Assembly: GCA_002862435.1 (NCBI GenBank)
Contig: PKDC01000010.1
Location: forward strand, 1 to 33,584
Direction: 5' to 3'
Origin: Pseudomonadota bacterium
GTDB lineage: Bacteria > Pseudomonadota > Gammaproteobacteria > UBA5335
Length of the DNA stretch: 33,584 bases
In this document: positions 1 to 9,188 of the stretch, one piece after another
Layout of the letters: every line of letters starts with the position of its first letter
How positions within the stretch are numbered: position 1 is the first letter of the stretch
Translations under genes and position numbers: made by a program
Notes under the pieces: model-generated
The model's database searches: none
Told to the model about the DNA's origin: nothing
What the model saw: only the letters and a program-made list of their open reading frames with translations

Positions 1-1
1 A

Positions 2-193
2 CTGGAGCCGGGCATGGTGCTGACTGTGGAGCCGGGTTTGTACCTGCGGCCGGCCGAGGATCTCGCCCCGTGCTACGCGAACATCGGCGTGCGCATCGAG
101 GACGACGTGGTGGTCACGCGCGCGGGCTGTGAGGTGTTGACAGCGCAGGCGCCCAAGGAAATCGCCGAGGTGGAGGCGGTCATGCGCTCATGA
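2..193 (+). CDS. pepP: Xaa-Pro aminopeptidase, 3' end (partial)
   Basis: This is the last 63 codons of a gene that begins before the window. The peptide contains the C-terminal pita-bread metallopeptidase motif around TVEPGLY, followed by [11 protein letters not shown], where the conserved Glu residues of aminopeptidase P ligate the dinuclear metal centre. The family is cytosolic and removes N-terminal residues that precede proline. The stop overlaps the start of ubiH by four bases (ATGA), the usual sign of translational coupling. pepP directly upstream of ubiH-ubiI is the E. coli arrangement. Only the C-terminal part is visible, so nothing can be said about the N-terminal domain. Confidence 0.88.
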   Translation: MEPGMVLTVEPGLYLRPAEDLAPCYANIGVRIEDDVVVTRAGCEVLTAQAPKEIAEVEAVMRS

Positions 194-1446
194 GCGTGCG
201 CCCGCTACACGGCACGGCCGAGGTGGATCACGACGTGATTCTGGTGGGCGCGGGCCTGGTGGGGGCGGCCTTGGCCCTGGCCTTGGCGCCCCTGTCGCTG
301 CGCATTGCCCTGGTGGAGGCCCAGCCGCTGGAGCGCATGGAGCAGCCCGGTTACGACGAGCGCAGCACGGCGCTGTCCTATGCCTCCGTGCGCATTCTCG
401 AATCCCTGGGGCTGTGGGGGATGCTGGCGGATCATGCCACTCCCATCCGCCACATTCATGTGTCTCAGCAGGGTGGATTCGGAATCAGCCGCTTCGATGC
501 CCGCGATGCGGGCGTGGATGCGCTGGGGCAGGTGCTTCCCAATCACCGGCTGATCGCGGCACTGCTGGAGCACTTGCCGCAGCAGCCCGGCCTGACCCTG
601 CACGTTCCTGCCCGGGTGACGGCGGTGAGCCAGGATGGGGCGCGCATGCGGGTGCGCCTGGACGGTCCCGATGGGCTGATGGATCTGAGCAGTCGCTTGC
701 TGGTGGCGGCCGATGGGGCCGAATCGCCCGTGCGGGCCCTGCTGGGTATCGGCGTGACGCGGCGGGATTATGGGCAAAGCGCCATCATCGCCAATGTGAC
801 CCCGGGATTGCCCCATGGGGGGCGGGCTTTCGAGCGCTTCACCCCCGAGGGTCCCGTCGCCCTGCTGCCGCTGGACGAGCGCTGCGCCTTGGTCTGGACC
901 GTGCCGTCGCACGCCCAGGAATGGGCGCTGGAGCTCCCGGAAGGGCGCTTCCTGGATCAACTGGAGGCCCGTTTCGGTCGTCGTCTGGGACGTTTCCAGC
1001 GGGCAGGGCGTCGCCAGGCCTATCCCCTGAGCCTGGTGCGCGCCCGGCGCATGGTGGAGGGCCGCGCCGTGCTGTTGGGCAATGCCGCGCATGCCATCCA
1101 TCCGGTGGCGGGGCTGGGGTTCAATCTGGCGCTGCGGGAGGCAGCGATCCTGGCGGAGGTGCTGGCCCAAGGCCACGATCCGGGTGATCGGGACGTGCTG
1201 GAGCGTTTCGAACAACGGCTGCAGCCCTATCAGGATCGGCTCATTGCCTTCTCCGACCGGCTGCCACGGCTGTTCGGGCAGCGCTTTCCCGGCTTCAGCC
1301 ATGCCCGCAGCCTGGGCCTGCTTGGGCTTGATCTGTTGCCGGGCGCCAAGACCGGATTTGTCCTGCACGCCATGGGTCTGGATGGCGCCATGCCGGCCCT
1401 GGCCCGGCAAGCGGGCCCCGGCGCACGGATGGAAACTGGCCCATGA
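190..1446 (+). CDS. ubiH: 2-octaprenyl-6-methoxyphenol hydroxylase UbiH
   Basis: A 418-residue FAD-dependent monooxygenase of the UbiH/UbiF/COQ6 family, which hydroxylates the ring of the polyprenylated ubiquinone precursor. Visible motifs are the N-terminal dinucleotide-binding GAGLVG (residues 20-25), the DG motif near residue 175 and the FAD ribityl-binding motif GNAAH at 297-301 followed by HPVAG. The length is close to the roughly 390-420 of the family. It overlaps pepP by four bases upstream and the next hydroxylase by four bases downstream (ATGA at 1443), so the three are probably one transcript. Family membership is clear. The choice of UbiH over its paralogues rests on its position between pepP and ubiI. 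Confidence 0.9.
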   Translation: MSVRPLHGTAEVDHDVILVGAGLVGAALALALAPLSLRIALVEAQPLERMEQPGYDERSTALSYASVRILESLGLWGMLADHATPIRHIHVSQQGGFGISRFDARDAGVDALGQVLPNHRLIAALLEHLPQQPGLTLHVPARVTAVSQDGARMRVRLDGPDGLMDLSSRLLVAADGAESPVRALLGIGVTRRDYGQSAIIANVTPGLPHGGRAFERFTPEGPVALLPLDERCALVWTVPSHAQEWALELPEGRFLDQLEARFGRRLGRFQRAGRRQAYPLSLVRARRMVEGRAVLLGNAAHAIHPVAGLGFNLALREAAILAEVLAQGHDPGDRDVLERFEQRLQPYQDRLIAFSDRLPRLFGQRFPGFSHARSLGLLGLDLLPGAKTGFVLHAMGLDGAMPALARQAGPGARMETGP

Positions 1447-2657
1447 CGCATGCCACCGAACGCTGTGATGTCGCCATCGTCGGTGGGGGCCTGGTGGGCA
1501 CCCCGCTGGCTTGTGCCCTGGCCGAGCTGGGATTGTCCGTGGCACTGGTGGAGGCCGCCCTGCCACCACCCCTGGCGCCGGAGGCTCCCCTGGATATCCG
1601 GGTTTCCGCCATTGCACCGGCCAGTGAGGCCTGGCTGCGCGCCTTGGGCGTCTGGCAACGCATGCCGGAGACGCGCCTGTGCGCTTATCGGCGCATGCAC
1701 GTCTGGGACCGGGGTGGGGCGATCGATTTGGATGCCGCGACGGTGCCGGTCGGGCGGCTGGGCACCATCGTGGAGAATCGCCTGATCCAGCAGGCGGCCC
1801 TGGAGGCGCTGGGCGGGCATCCCAGGATTCGTTGTTACGTCCCGCTGCGGGCCAAGGCCCTGGGTTGGAGCGGCGAGCGGGCGCGGTTGACGCTGGCGGA
1901 TGGGACGGTGCTGGAGGCGGCCCTGGTGGTTGGCGCGGATGGAGCCGATTCGGGGATCCGCGCCCTGGCGGGCATTCCCAGCTTCGGCCACGACTACGAC
2001 CAATGGGCCATCATGACCCAAGTGCGGACCGAGCGGCCGCACGACCACACCGCATGGCAGCGCTTCCTGCCGGATGGTCCTCTGGCCTTCCTGCCGTTGG
2101 CGGATGGCCGCTGCGCCATTGTCTGGTCCTGCACCACGGCCATCGCCCGCGCTTACATGGACCTGCCCGATGAGGCATTCCTGCGGGCGTTGACCGATGG
2201 CAGCGAGGGTCAGCTTGGAACGGTCCTCGCCTGTGGGCCGCGGGTCAGTTTCCCGCTGCGGCTGGTTCATGCCGTGCGTTATGTGGGGGAGCGCGTGGTT
2301 CTGGTGGGGGATGCGGCGCATCTGGTCCATCCCCTGGCGGGGCAGGGGGTGAACCTGGGGTATCAGGATGCCATGGCCCTGGTGACGGCTATTCGTCAGG
2401 GACGCGCGCAGGGACGTGATGCGGGGGAATCCTGGGTCCTGGGTCGCTATCAACGCCTGCGCCGCGCGCACAATCTGCTTACGGCGGCTTCGATGGATGG
2501 CTTCAAATACCTGTTCGGAAACGTCAACCCGGTTCTTTCGGGCTTGCGCAACTTCGGGCTCGCCGGCGTGGATCGGCTGGGGCTGGTCAAGCGCGCTATC
2601 ATGCGCCAAGCCATGGGACTGAATCCGGATGTGCCAGAGGTCGGCAAAGAAGGCTGA
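1443..2657 (+). CDS. ubiI: 2-octaprenylphenol hydroxylase UbiI (VisC)
   Basis: A second FAD-dependent ubiquinone hydroxylase, 404 residues. It has GGGLVG at 14-19, the DGADS motif in the middle and GDAAH at 289-293 followed by HPLAGQGVNLGYQD, a form typical of UbiI/UbiF/VisC. The C-terminal stretch around FKYLFGN and LRNFGL is also characteristic of that subgroup. UbiI hydroxylates C5 of the ring; UbiF would act at C6. The two are hard to separate by eye, but the place after ubiH and before gcvT is that of ubiI in gammaproteobacteria. Translation is probably coupled to ubiH through the ATGA overlap. A 78-base gap then separates it from gcvT. Confidence 0.85.
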   Translation: MTHATERCDVAIVGGGLVGTPLACALAELGLSVALVEAALPPPLAPEAPLDIRVSAIAPASEAWLRALGVWQRMPETRLCAYRRMHVWDRGGAIDLDAATVPVGRLGTIVENRLIQQAALEALGGHPRIRCYVPLRAKALGWSGERARLTLADGTVLEAALVVGADGADSGIRALAGIPSFGHDYDQWAIMTQVRTERPHDHTAWQRFLPDGPLAFLPLADGRCAIVWSCTTAIARAYMDLPDEAFLRALTDGSEGQLGTVLACGPRVSFPLRLVHAVRYVGERVVLVGDAAHLVHPLAGQGVNLGYQDAMALVTAIRQGRAQGRDAGESWVLGRYQRLRRAHNLLTAASMDGFKYLFGNVNPVLSGLRNFGLAGVDRLGLVKRAIMRQAMGLNPDVPEVGKEG

Positions 2658-2735
2658 ACCCGACGCCTTTTTGTTGCGGTAGTATGCACCGCTGGCCAGT
2701 CAGGTCGGCCGGTCCATTTTTAGCCAGGAGGCTGC

Positions 2736-3833
2736 GTGAACCAGCGTACCGTCCTTTATGACAGCCATGTGGCGGCAGGTGGGCGGATGGTGCCCTTTTC
2801 CGGTTGGGACATGCCCTTGCATTATGGCTCCCAGTTGCAAGAACACCACCGCGTGCGGGCCGAAGTGGGGATGTTCGACGTCTCCCACATGACAGTCATC
2901 GACCTGGTCGGTCCCGGCTCACGGGCCTTCCTGCGGCGCCTGCTGGCGAACGATGTGGCCCGGCTCAGCGCGCCTGGCAGCGCCCTCTATGGCTGCATGC
3001 TGAACCATGAAGGCGGGATTCTCGACGACCTCATCGTCTATCTCCGCGGCGAGGAGCGCTTCCGTCTGGTGGTCAATGCCGCCACGCGCGACAGCGATCT
3101 GTCCTGGATGCGGGCGCGGCTGGCGGAAATGCCGGATGCGGCGCAACTGACCCATCGTCCCGATCTGGCGATGCTGGCGGTACAAGGCCCCATGGCCGAA
3201 CTCGCCCTGGCAAAGGTGTTTTCTGCCGAGACGATGTCCGCCGCGCATGCGCTGTCTGCGTTCCAGTTCGTTGAGCGGCCGGAAGGCTTCATCGCCCGCA
3301 CCGGCTATACGGGCGAGGACGGCTTTGAAATCCTGCTGCCGGCGCAAGCAGCGCCGGCTCTGTGGCGCGCGCTGTTGACGGCAGGCGTGCCGCCCTGCGG
3401 CCTGGGCGCCCGGGACACGCTGCGCCTGGAAGCGGGCCTGAGCCTGTACGGCACCGATCTGGATGCGGACCACACACCCCAGGAATGCGGTCTGGGCTGG
3501 ACCGTGGCCTTGGCGCCGGCGGAACGGGATTTCATCGGCCGTGCCGCTCTGGCGGCGCGCACCCCCCGTTGCCGCCAGGTGGGTCTGGTGCTCCAGGGCC
3601 GCGGCGTCCTGCGCAATGGTCTGACGGTGCGCTTGCCGGGTGGGGCGGAGGGCCGGATCACCAGTGGCGGTTTCTCCCCGACCTTGCAGCGCGCCATTGC
3701 CCTGGCGCGGGTGCCGCTGGGGCCTGCAAGTCTTTGCGAGGTCCTGCTGCGAGGTCAGGTGCTACCGGCCCGCGTGGTCAAGCCGCCTTTCGTGCGGCAT
3801 GGGCTGGCCTGTGTCGACCTGGACGGCCTGTAA
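2736..3833 (+). CDS. gcvT: Glycine cleavage system T protein (aminomethyltransferase)
   Basis: GcvT moves the aminomethyl carbon from lipoylated GcvH to tetrahydrofolate, releasing ammonia and forming 5,10-methylene-THF. The 365-residue product opens with the typical HVAAGGRMVPFSGWDMP segment and continues with EVGMFDVSHM. VVNAATRDSDLSW near residues 112-122 holds the Asp that aligns with the catalytic residue of the family (D121 here). GYTGEDGFE and GLGARDTLRLEAG are the folate-binding and barrel-domain signatures. The start is GTG at 2736, chosen because AGGAGG lies at 2726-2731 and the reading begins exactly where the family begins. It is first of four gcv genes, followed by gcvH after 30 bases. 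Confidence 0.95.
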   Translation: MNQRTVLYDSHVAAGGRMVPFSGWDMPLHYGSQLQEHHRVRAEVGMFDVSHMTVIDLVGPGSRAFLRRLLANDVARLSAPGSALYGCMLNHEGGILDDLIVYLRGEERFRLVVNAATRDSDLSWMRARLAEMPDAAQLTHRPDLAMLAVQGPMAELALAKVFSAETMSAAHALSAFQFVERPEGFIARTGYTGEDGFEILLPAQAAPALWRALLTAGVPPCGLGARDTLRLEAGLSLYGTDLDADHTPQECGLGWTVALAPAERDFIGRAALAARTPRCRQVGLVLQGRGVLRNGLTVRLPGGAEGRITSGGFSPTLQRAIALARVPLGPASLCEVLLRGQVLPARVVKPPFVRHGLACVDLDGL

Positions 3834-3863
3834 GTCTTCCTAGTTTTCCATGGAGTTTCCGTA

Positions 3864-4256
3864 ATGAGCCAGATTCCGGCCGATCTCAAGTATGTGTCCA
3901 CCCATGAATGGCTGCGCTCTGCGGCCGATGGCAGCCTGGAGGTGGGGATTACCGACCACGCTCAGGACGCCCTGGGCGATCTGGTGTTCGTGGAGCTGCC
4001 CGAGGTGGGGCGTGAGGTGACGGCGGGCGAGGCCTGCGCCGTCGTGGAGTCGGTGAAGGCCGCCTCCGACATCTACGCCCCGGTGACAGGTCGGATCGTG
4101 GCGGTCAATCCGGTACTCATCGACCAGCCCGAACAGGTGAACCAGGACTGCTACGGGAGCGGCTGGCTGTTTCGGTTGGTGCCGGCATCCTCGGCGGACC
4201 TGACGGCGTTGCTGGATGCGCAGGCCTATCGCGACCTGTTGGATCAGGGCGGCTGA
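3864..4256 (+). CDS. gcvH: Glycine cleavage system H protein
   Basis: The small lipoyl carrier that shuttles the aminomethyl group between P, T and L proteins. The 130-residue product has the HEWLR opening and the lipoyl attachment motif ESVKAASD, with K65 as the modified lysine. [12 protein letters not shown] precedes it as in other H proteins. Length is normal for the family. A GGAG at 3852-3855 sits eight bases before the ATG. The gene lies 30 bases after gcvT and 15 bases before gcvPA. No lipoylation enzymes (lipA, lipB, lplA) and no dihydrolipoamide dehydrogenase occur in this window, so these must be encoded elsewhere. Confidence 0.96.
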   Translation: MSQIPADLKYVSTHEWLRSAADGSLEVGITDHAQDALGDLVFVELPEVGREVTAGEACAVVESVKAASDIYAPVTGRIVAVNPVLIDQPEQVNQDCYGSGWLFRLVPASSADLTALLDAQAYRDLLDQGG

Positions 4257-4271
4257 GGAGATACTGTCGCG

Positions 4272-5636
4272 ATGCCATTCATTCCCCATACGGCCGATGA
4301 CGTGCAGGCCATGCTGGCAGCGATCGGAGTGCCTGAGATCGCCAGCCTGTTCGACGAGATTCCCGCCTCCTTGCGCTGGACCCGTGTGGAGGGGGTGCCG
4401 CCAGGTTTGCCGGAGATGGCGATCAACCGCCTCATGCGCGAGCGCGCCGCCAAGGATGCGGCCGATCTGTGTTTCCTGGGCGCGGGAGCCTATGAACACC
4501 ACATCCCGGCTGCGGTCTGGGAGATCGCCACCCGCGGGGAGTTCTACAGCGCCTATACGCCCTACCAGGCCGAGGCCAGTCAGGGCACGCTGCAACTGAT
4601 CTACGAATACCAGTCCATGATGACTGCGCTGATGGCCATGGATATCTCCAATGCCTCCCTCTACGACGGCGCCTCGGCGCTGGCCGAGGCGGTGCTGATG
4701 GCGCTGCGGGCCAATCGCCACAACGATGCGCAGCGGGTATGGATGCCGGCCGCGGTGCATCCCCACTACCGCGAGACGGTGCGCACCATCGTCGAGGGTC
4801 AGGGCATCGAGCTGGTCGAAGTGCCTTATGATCCGGCGACGGGGGTGACCCTGGCGGCGTCGCTGGACGCATTGCCCGACGCGGCGGCCCTGGTGGTGCC
4901 CCAACCCAATTTCTTTGGGCGTCTGGAAGATATTGATGCCCTGACCGACGCCGCCCGGGCGCGAGGGGCCTTGGTCATTGCCCTGGTCAATCCCCTCGCC
5001 ATGGCGATACTCAAGCCACCCGGACAATGGGGTGATGCGGCCGGCGGCGGAGCGGATATTGCCTGCGGCGAGGGCCAGCCCCTTGGTATTCCCCTGGCGG
5101 GCGGTGGCCCCTACTACGGTTTTTTGTGCTGCCGCCGCGAGCATGTCCGGCAGATGCCCGGGCGGATCGTGGGGCGGACCGTCGATCGCGACGGCCGTGC
5201 GGGATTCACCCTCACGCTGCAGCCGCGCGAACAGCATATCCGGCGCGCCAAGGCCACCTCCAACATCTGCACCAACCAGGGGCTGATGGTGACGGCCTCC
5301 ACCATCCACATGGCGCTGCTGGGCGCCGAGGGGCTGGCCCGCGTCGCCCTCACCGCCCATGCGCGTGCCCATGCGCTGGCGACCCAGCTGGCCGCCTTGC
5401 CGGGGGTCATGCTGCGGTTCGGCGGACCGTTTTTCCATGAGTTTGTCCTGGTCCTGCCTCGACCCGTGGCGCCTGTGCTTGATGCCCTGGCTGGCGCGGG
5501 CATCCTGGGGGGCTTTGATCTGTCCGGGACCTATCCGGAACTGGGGCATGCGCTGCTGGTGTGCGCCACTGAAACCCGTACCCCGGCTGATCTGGCGCGC
5601 TATACCGCGGCGCTGGAACAGATCCTGATCGCTTAA
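4272..5636 (+). CDS. gcvPA: Glycine dehydrogenase (decarboxylating) subunit 1
   Basis: The N-terminal half of the P protein as a separate 454-residue subunit. P protein decarboxylates glycine on pyridoxal phosphate and passes the aminomethyl group to GcvH. Typical segments include the opening [16 protein letters not shown] near residues 70-80, [24 protein letters not shown] and TSNICTNQ. This subunit carries no PLP lysine; that is in gcvPB. A GAGGAG at 4255-4260 overlaps the end of gcvH and precedes the ATG by 11 bases. E. coli carries a single fused gcvP here, so the two-gene form is a lineage marker. The pair must form a heterotetramer to be active. Confidence 0.96.
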   Translation: MPFIPHTADDVQAMLAAIGVPEIASLFDEIPASLRWTRVEGVPPGLPEMAINRLMRERAAKDAADLCFLGAGAYEHHIPAAVWEIATRGEFYSAYTPYQAEASQGTLQLIYEYQSMMTALMAMDISNASLYDGASALAEAVLMALRANRHNDAQRVWMPAAVHPHYRETVRTIVEGQGIELVEVPYDPATGVTLAASLDALPDAAALVVPQPNFFGRLEDIDALTDAARARGALVIALVNPLAMAILKPPGQWGDAAGGGADIACGEGQPLGIPLAGGGPYYGFLCCRREHVRQMPGRIVGRTVDRDGRAGFTLTLQPREQHIRRAKATSNICTNQGLMVTASTIHMALLGAEGLARVALTAHARAHALATQLAALPGVMLRFGGPFFHEFVLVLPRPVAPVLDALAGAGILGGFDLSGTYPELGHALLVCATETRTPADLARYTAALEQILIA

Positions 5637-5654
5637 GGAGCATTGGACCCGAGC

Positions 5655-7160
5655 ATGGAACCATCACGGAATACCCCAAGCCCGCCACTGATCTTCGAAC
5701 AGGGTGCGCCCGGGCGGCGCGCCTATGCCCAGGCCCCGGCCGCCACGGCGCAATGGGACGACCTGCCCCTGCACTTGCGTCGTGCGGAGCCGCCCTGCCT
5801 GCCCGAGGTTTCCGAGCTACAGGTCGTGCGGCATTACACCCGGCTGTCGCAGCGCAATTTCTCCATCGATACCCAGTTCTACCCGCTGGGTTCGTGCACC
5901 ATGAAATACAACCCGCGGGCCTGCAACACGCTGGCGATGCTGCCGGGTTTCCTCAATCGTCACCCACTGGCCCCTGCCGCCGGGGGGCAGGGTTTCCTGG
6001 CCTGTCTGCATGAGCTGCAGGAAATCCTGCAGGCGGTGACCGGCATGCAGGCCGTCTCCCTGACGCCCATGGCGGGTGCCCAGGGCGAGCTGGCCGGGAT
6101 GGCCATGATCCGCGCCTATCATCGCGCCCGCGGTGATCATGCCCGCACCGAGGTGCTGGTCCCCGACGCCGCTCACGGCACCAATCCCGCGACGGCGGTG
6201 ATGTGCGGCTATACCGTGCGGGAGATTCCCACCGACCGGTCGGGCGATGTCGATCTGGCGGCCCTCAAGGCGGCGTTGGGACCCCAGACAGCCGCCATCA
6301 TGCTCACCAATCCCTCCACCCTGGGTGTGTTCGAACGGCGCATCACAGAGATTGCCGGGCTGGTGCACGAGGCCGGCGGCCTGCTCTATTACGATGGTGC
6401 CAACCTGAATGCCATCCTGGGTCAGGTGCGTCCTGGCGACATGGGTTTTGATGTGGTGCACATGAATCTGCACAAGACCTTCGCCACTCCCCACGGCGGC
6501 GGGGGTCCCGGCTCCGGTGCAGTGGGGGTGGGCGAACGCCTGCAACCGTTTCTCCCCATTCCCTATGTCCTGCGCGAGGGGGAAACCTATCGCTGGGCCG
6601 AGCGCGCCGACTGCCCCGAAACCATCGGCCGGCTGTCGGCCTTCATGGGCAATGCCGGGGTGTTGTTGCGGGCCTATGTGTATGCCCGGCTGCTGGGAGC
6701 GGAGGGCATGGCGCGGGTGGGGGCTTATGCCACCTTGAGCGCCAACTACCTGCTCGCGCGCCTGACGGCGCTGGGCTACGAGCCGGCCTATCCGGGGCGG
6801 CGCGCCAGCCATGAATTCACCTTGAGTCTCAAGGAATTGACGACACGCACGGGAATCACTGCCCTGGATGTGGCCAAGCGGCTGCTGGATCACGACTTCC
6901 ACGCCCCGACGGTCTATTTCCCGCAACTGGTGCCCGAATGCCTGCTGATTGAGCCGACCGAGACCGAGAGCAAGCAGGATCTGGACCGCTTCGTCGCGGC
7001 CATGGCGTCGATCCGGGACGAAGCGGTCCAGGCGCCGGAACGGTTGCGGGAAGCGCCTCATCACCTGCCGGTGCGGCGGCTGGATGAGGTGCGGGCGGCG
7101 CGCGAACCGGATTTGCGCTGGCAAAGTCCCCATGCCACGCCAACCGATAATCTGGCCTGA
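5655..7160 (+). CDS. gcvPB: Glycine dehydrogenase (decarboxylating) subunit 2
   Basis: The PLP-binding C-terminal half of the split P protein, 501 residues from the ATG at 5655. The PLP lysine is K274 in MNLHKTFATPHGGGGPGSG. Upstream are SCTMKYNPR, LTPMAGAQGEL and DAAHGTNPA, all diagnostic. The start is uncertain: AAGGAG at 5635-5640 overlaps the gcvPA stop, a TTG at 5643 is only two bases after it, and the ATG at 5655 is fourteen bases after it. I prefer the ATG because a two-base gap is too short for initiation; neither is ideal. The intergenic distance is tiny, so gcvPA and gcvPB are surely co-transcribed and probably made in equal amounts. Confidence 0.95.
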   Translation: MEPSRNTPSPPLIFEQGAPGRRAYAQAPAATAQWDDLPLHLRRAEPPCLPEVSELQVVRHYTRLSQRNFSIDTQFYPLGSCTMKYNPRACNTLAMLPGFLNRHPLAPAAGGQGFLACLHELQEILQAVTGMQAVSLTPMAGAQGELAGMAMIRAYHRARGDHARTEVLVPDAAHGTNPATAVMCGYTVREIPTDRSGDVDLAALKAALGPQTAAIMLTNPSTLGVFERRITEIAGLVHEAGGLLYYDGANLNAILGQVRPGDMGFDVVHMNLHKTFATPHGGGGPGSGAVGVGERLQPFLPIPYVLREGETYRWAERADCPETIGRLSAFMGNAGVLLRAYVYARLLGAEGMARVGAYATLSANYLLARLTALGYEPAYPGRRASHEFTLSLKELTTRTGITALDVAKRLLDHDFHAPTVYFPQLVPECLLIEPTETESKQDLDRFVAAMASIRDEAVQAPERLREAPHHLPVRRLDEVRAAREPDLRWQSPHATPTDNLA

Positions 7161-7181
7161 AACAATGACCCCAGGATGCCC

Positions 7182-8117
7182 ATGAACGCCTTGATCAGCG
7201 GTTCCCTTGCCTATGACACCATCATGGTGTTCCCCGAACGCTTCCGGGATCACATCCTGCCGGAGAAGGTCCACATGCTGAATGTGTCCTTCCTGGTGCC
7301 GGAGTTGCGCCGCGAGTTCGGCGGCTGCGCCGGGAATATCGCGTATAACCTGCGCCTGCTCGGCGGGCAGGGCCGGCCTTTGGGAACGGTGGGCGAGGAT
7401 TTCGAGCCCTATCGCCGCTGGCTAAACCAATGCGGGATCGACCAGCAGGATCTGTTGACCGTTCCCGGCACGTATACGGCCCAGGCCTATATCACCACCG
7501 ATCTGGACGACAACCAGATCACGGCCTTCCATCCCGGCGCCATGAATCACGCCCATGACAATCCGGTTCGTCACGCCGCGGATATCGGCCTGGGCGTGGT
7601 GGCCCCCAACGGCCGCCAGGGCATGCTTGATCATGCCCGGCAGTTTGCCGAGGCCGGCATTCCCTTCTTGTTCGATCCCGGCCAGGGCTTGCCGATGTTC
7701 AACGGCGGCGATCTGATGGCCTTCATCGACCAGGCCACCTGGGTGGCGGTCAACGAATACGAGGCGGCGTTATTGGAAGAGCGCACGGCCCATTCCCTGG
7801 AGCGGCTGGCAGGGCGCGTGGCGGCCCTGATCGTCACCCGCGGCGCGCAGGGATCATTGATTCATACGAATGGCGCTGTGCTGGAGATCCCGGCGGCTCG
7901 TCCCGATGCGGTGCGCGATCCCACCGGTTGCGGCGACGCCTACCGCGCGGGTCTGATCTACGGCTTGCAGCGGGGACTGGATTGGGCGCTGACGGGGCGG
8001 GTTGCTTCCCTGATGGGGGCAATCAAGGTGGCCCATCCGGGCACCCAGAACCATCGTTTCGAACGCGCCGAATTTGAAGCCCGGTTCCGCGAAGCGTTCG
8101 GCTTGGCGCTGGCCTGA
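7182..8117 (+). CDS. PfkB-family carbohydrate/nucleoside kinase (adenosine kinase-like)
   Basis: A ribokinase-fold sugar or nucleoside kinase of about 311 residues. The family signatures are visible: the glycine-rich FGGCAGNIAYNLRLLG near residue 45, and DPTGCGDAYRAG at 246-257, whose Asp (D252) is the catalytic base and whose glycines form the anion hole. The long form of the N-terminal segment with ERFRDHILPEK resembles proteins annotated as adenosine kinase, but the substrate cannot be read from sequence. ATGs at 7176 and 7182 are both possible; AGGA at 7173-7176 is correctly spaced only for 7182. It lies 21 bases after gcvPB and overlaps the next gene by one base, so it probably belongs to the gcv transcript. 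Confidence 0.85.
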   Translation: MNALISGSLAYDTIMVFPERFRDHILPEKVHMLNVSFLVPELRREFGGCAGNIAYNLRLLGGQGRPLGTVGEDFEPYRRWLNQCGIDQQDLLTVPGTYTAQAYITTDLDDNQITAFHPGAMNHAHDNPVRHAADIGLGVVAPNGRQGMLDHARQFAEAGIPFLFDPGQGLPMFNGGDLMAFIDQATWVAVNEYEAALLEERTAHSLERLAGRVAALIVTRGAQGSLIHTNGAVLEIPAARPDAVRDPTGCGDAYRAGLIYGLQRGLDWALTGRVASLMGAIKVAHPGTQNHRFERAEFEARFREAFGLALA

Positions 8118-9076
8118 TGATCCGGGGAGGCGTTACGATCCGGATGCTGTGTTCGCTGGTTTTATTCGCGCTCGGCTATGGTGTGGTTTACCTGGTTTCC
8201 ACCGAATACCGGCCGGCCCGCTACGGCGCCTTGTTGTGCACCGATCCGACTGCCCTGCCGGGGGGGCGCTGGAACAGTGACTATGATGGCGCCTGGCTGG
8301 GCGCGCAGGGCTGTCTTTACGACCCCGCCCAACGGGGTTTGGATGAGGTTCCGGCGGTGCGTGATCCGCGCAGCTTCGTCCCCGGTACGGCTGAGCTGAT
8401 CTATGTGAACGGCGCCAACCATCGCGTGGATTGGACGCTGCCCGAGCTGCATCTGCTGGCACAGCAGACCGGCGGCCCGGTGATCAGTGTTTACAACGCC
8501 ACGGAGGGCGGGCGCGTTCCGGATGCCATCCATGACGCGCGTCAGGGTGCGGCGAGCCCGCCGGTGGCGACACTGGCAACCGCCATCCTGCAGCGTCTGG
8601 GATCCGGCGGCGAAATTCATCTTAAAGCCAACAGCCAGGGCGCAATCCATCTGCGCCATGCCCTGGATCAGGTGCGCGCGACCTTATCGAGCCGCTTGGC
8701 GCCCGCCGCGTTGGCGCAAAGCCTGAATCACATTCGAGTGGAAACGGCGGGGGGCGCAGAGGCCCGCTGGCCCGATGGACCGCGCTATGTGCATTACGTG
8801 AACCTGCGCGATCCGGTGCCGAAGCGGGCCGGCGTGCTGTCCAAGGGCGCCTATCCTGGCGCCGGCGCGGTGCTCGCCACCTTCAGTGACTTTGATTTCG
8901 ATCCCCTGGAGCCCAAATACCGGTTTGTCGGACCGCTGTCCCGGCGCTTCGTGGGCGTCCATGGTTTTGGCATTTATCACCGCCACCGCCAGCCGTTCGA
9001 TCTGCTCTATGCGCACAGCCAGCCCGGCACGGTCCAGACCATTTCCCTTGATGGGCAGGCTGCTGCGGGCGGCTGA
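8117..9076 (+). CDS. Membrane-anchored protein with alpha/beta-hydrolase-like motif, function unknown
   Basis: I do not recognise a named gene. The 319-residue product starts with a hydrophobic segment (residues 10-27, MLCSLVLFALGYGVVYLV), read as a signal anchor, so the rest is likely periplasmic. In the body, IYVNGANHRVDW, then a stretch ending PVISVYNATEGG, then HLKANSQGAIH resembles an alpha/beta-hydrolase core in which S173 of NSQG would be the nucleophile; the usual glycine before it is replaced by asparagine. A late HGFGIYHRH could supply a histidine. The first ATG overlaps the kinase stop by one base; an ATG at 8144 is an alternative, with GGGGAGG at 8124-8130 thirteen bases ahead. 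A lipase or esterase role is inference only. Confidence 0.75.
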   Translation: MIRGGVTIRMLCSLVLFALGYGVVYLVSTEYRPARYGALLCTDPTALPGGRWNSDYDGAWLGAQGCLYDPAQRGLDEVPAVRDPRSFVPGTAELIYVNGANHRVDWTLPELHLLAQQTGGPVISVYNATEGGRVPDAIHDARQGAASPPVATLATAILQRLGSGGEIHLKANSQGAIHLRHALDQVRATLSSRLAPAALAQSLNHIRVETAGGAEARWPDGPRYVHYVNLRDPVPKRAGVLSKGAYPGAGAVLATFSDFDFDPLEPKYRFVGPLSRRFVGVHGFGIYHRHRQPFDLLYAHSQPGTVQTISLDGQAAAGG

Positions 9077-9148
9077 ACAAGGGACGGAACGGCAGCTTCA
9101 CCTTCCAAAAACCACTGGCTGTTCCAGGCCTTGCCCGCAGCGAATTCA

Positions 9149-9188
9149 AGCCATTAACCCGGCCCATCAGTGAGCCGGGTCAATGGCT
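9149..9188 (+). terminator. Long inverted repeat after the hydrolase-like gene, possible terminator without U-tract
   Basis: The arms are AGCCATT-A-ACCCGGC and GCCGGGT-C-AATGGCT around a ten-base loop, giving seven plus seven base pairs broken by one A/C mismatch. It begins 72 bases after the stop of the 8117-9076 gene. No T-run follows on either strand, so it is not a standard intrinsic terminator; it could act with Rho, stabilise the 3' end of the upstream mRNA, or be part of a structured RNA. The pairing itself is certain from the sequence; the role is inferred. Confidence 0.5.

Noticed and set aside
205..2609. Long open frames on the minus strand opposite ubiH and ubiI (460-470 codons)
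   Set aside because: They are antisense to well-supported genes, have compositions rich in Gln, His, Arg and Gly typical of GC-rich shadow frames, and no recognisable domain.
2658..2735. Glycine riboswitch before gcvT
   Set aside because: Only 78 bases separate ubiI and gcvT, too short for a glycine riboswitch with its expression platform, and no aptamer core was seen.
3840..5549. A 569-codon minus-strand frame opposite gcvH and gcvPA
   Set aside because: Same shadow character; the + strand genes are full length with diagnostic motifs.
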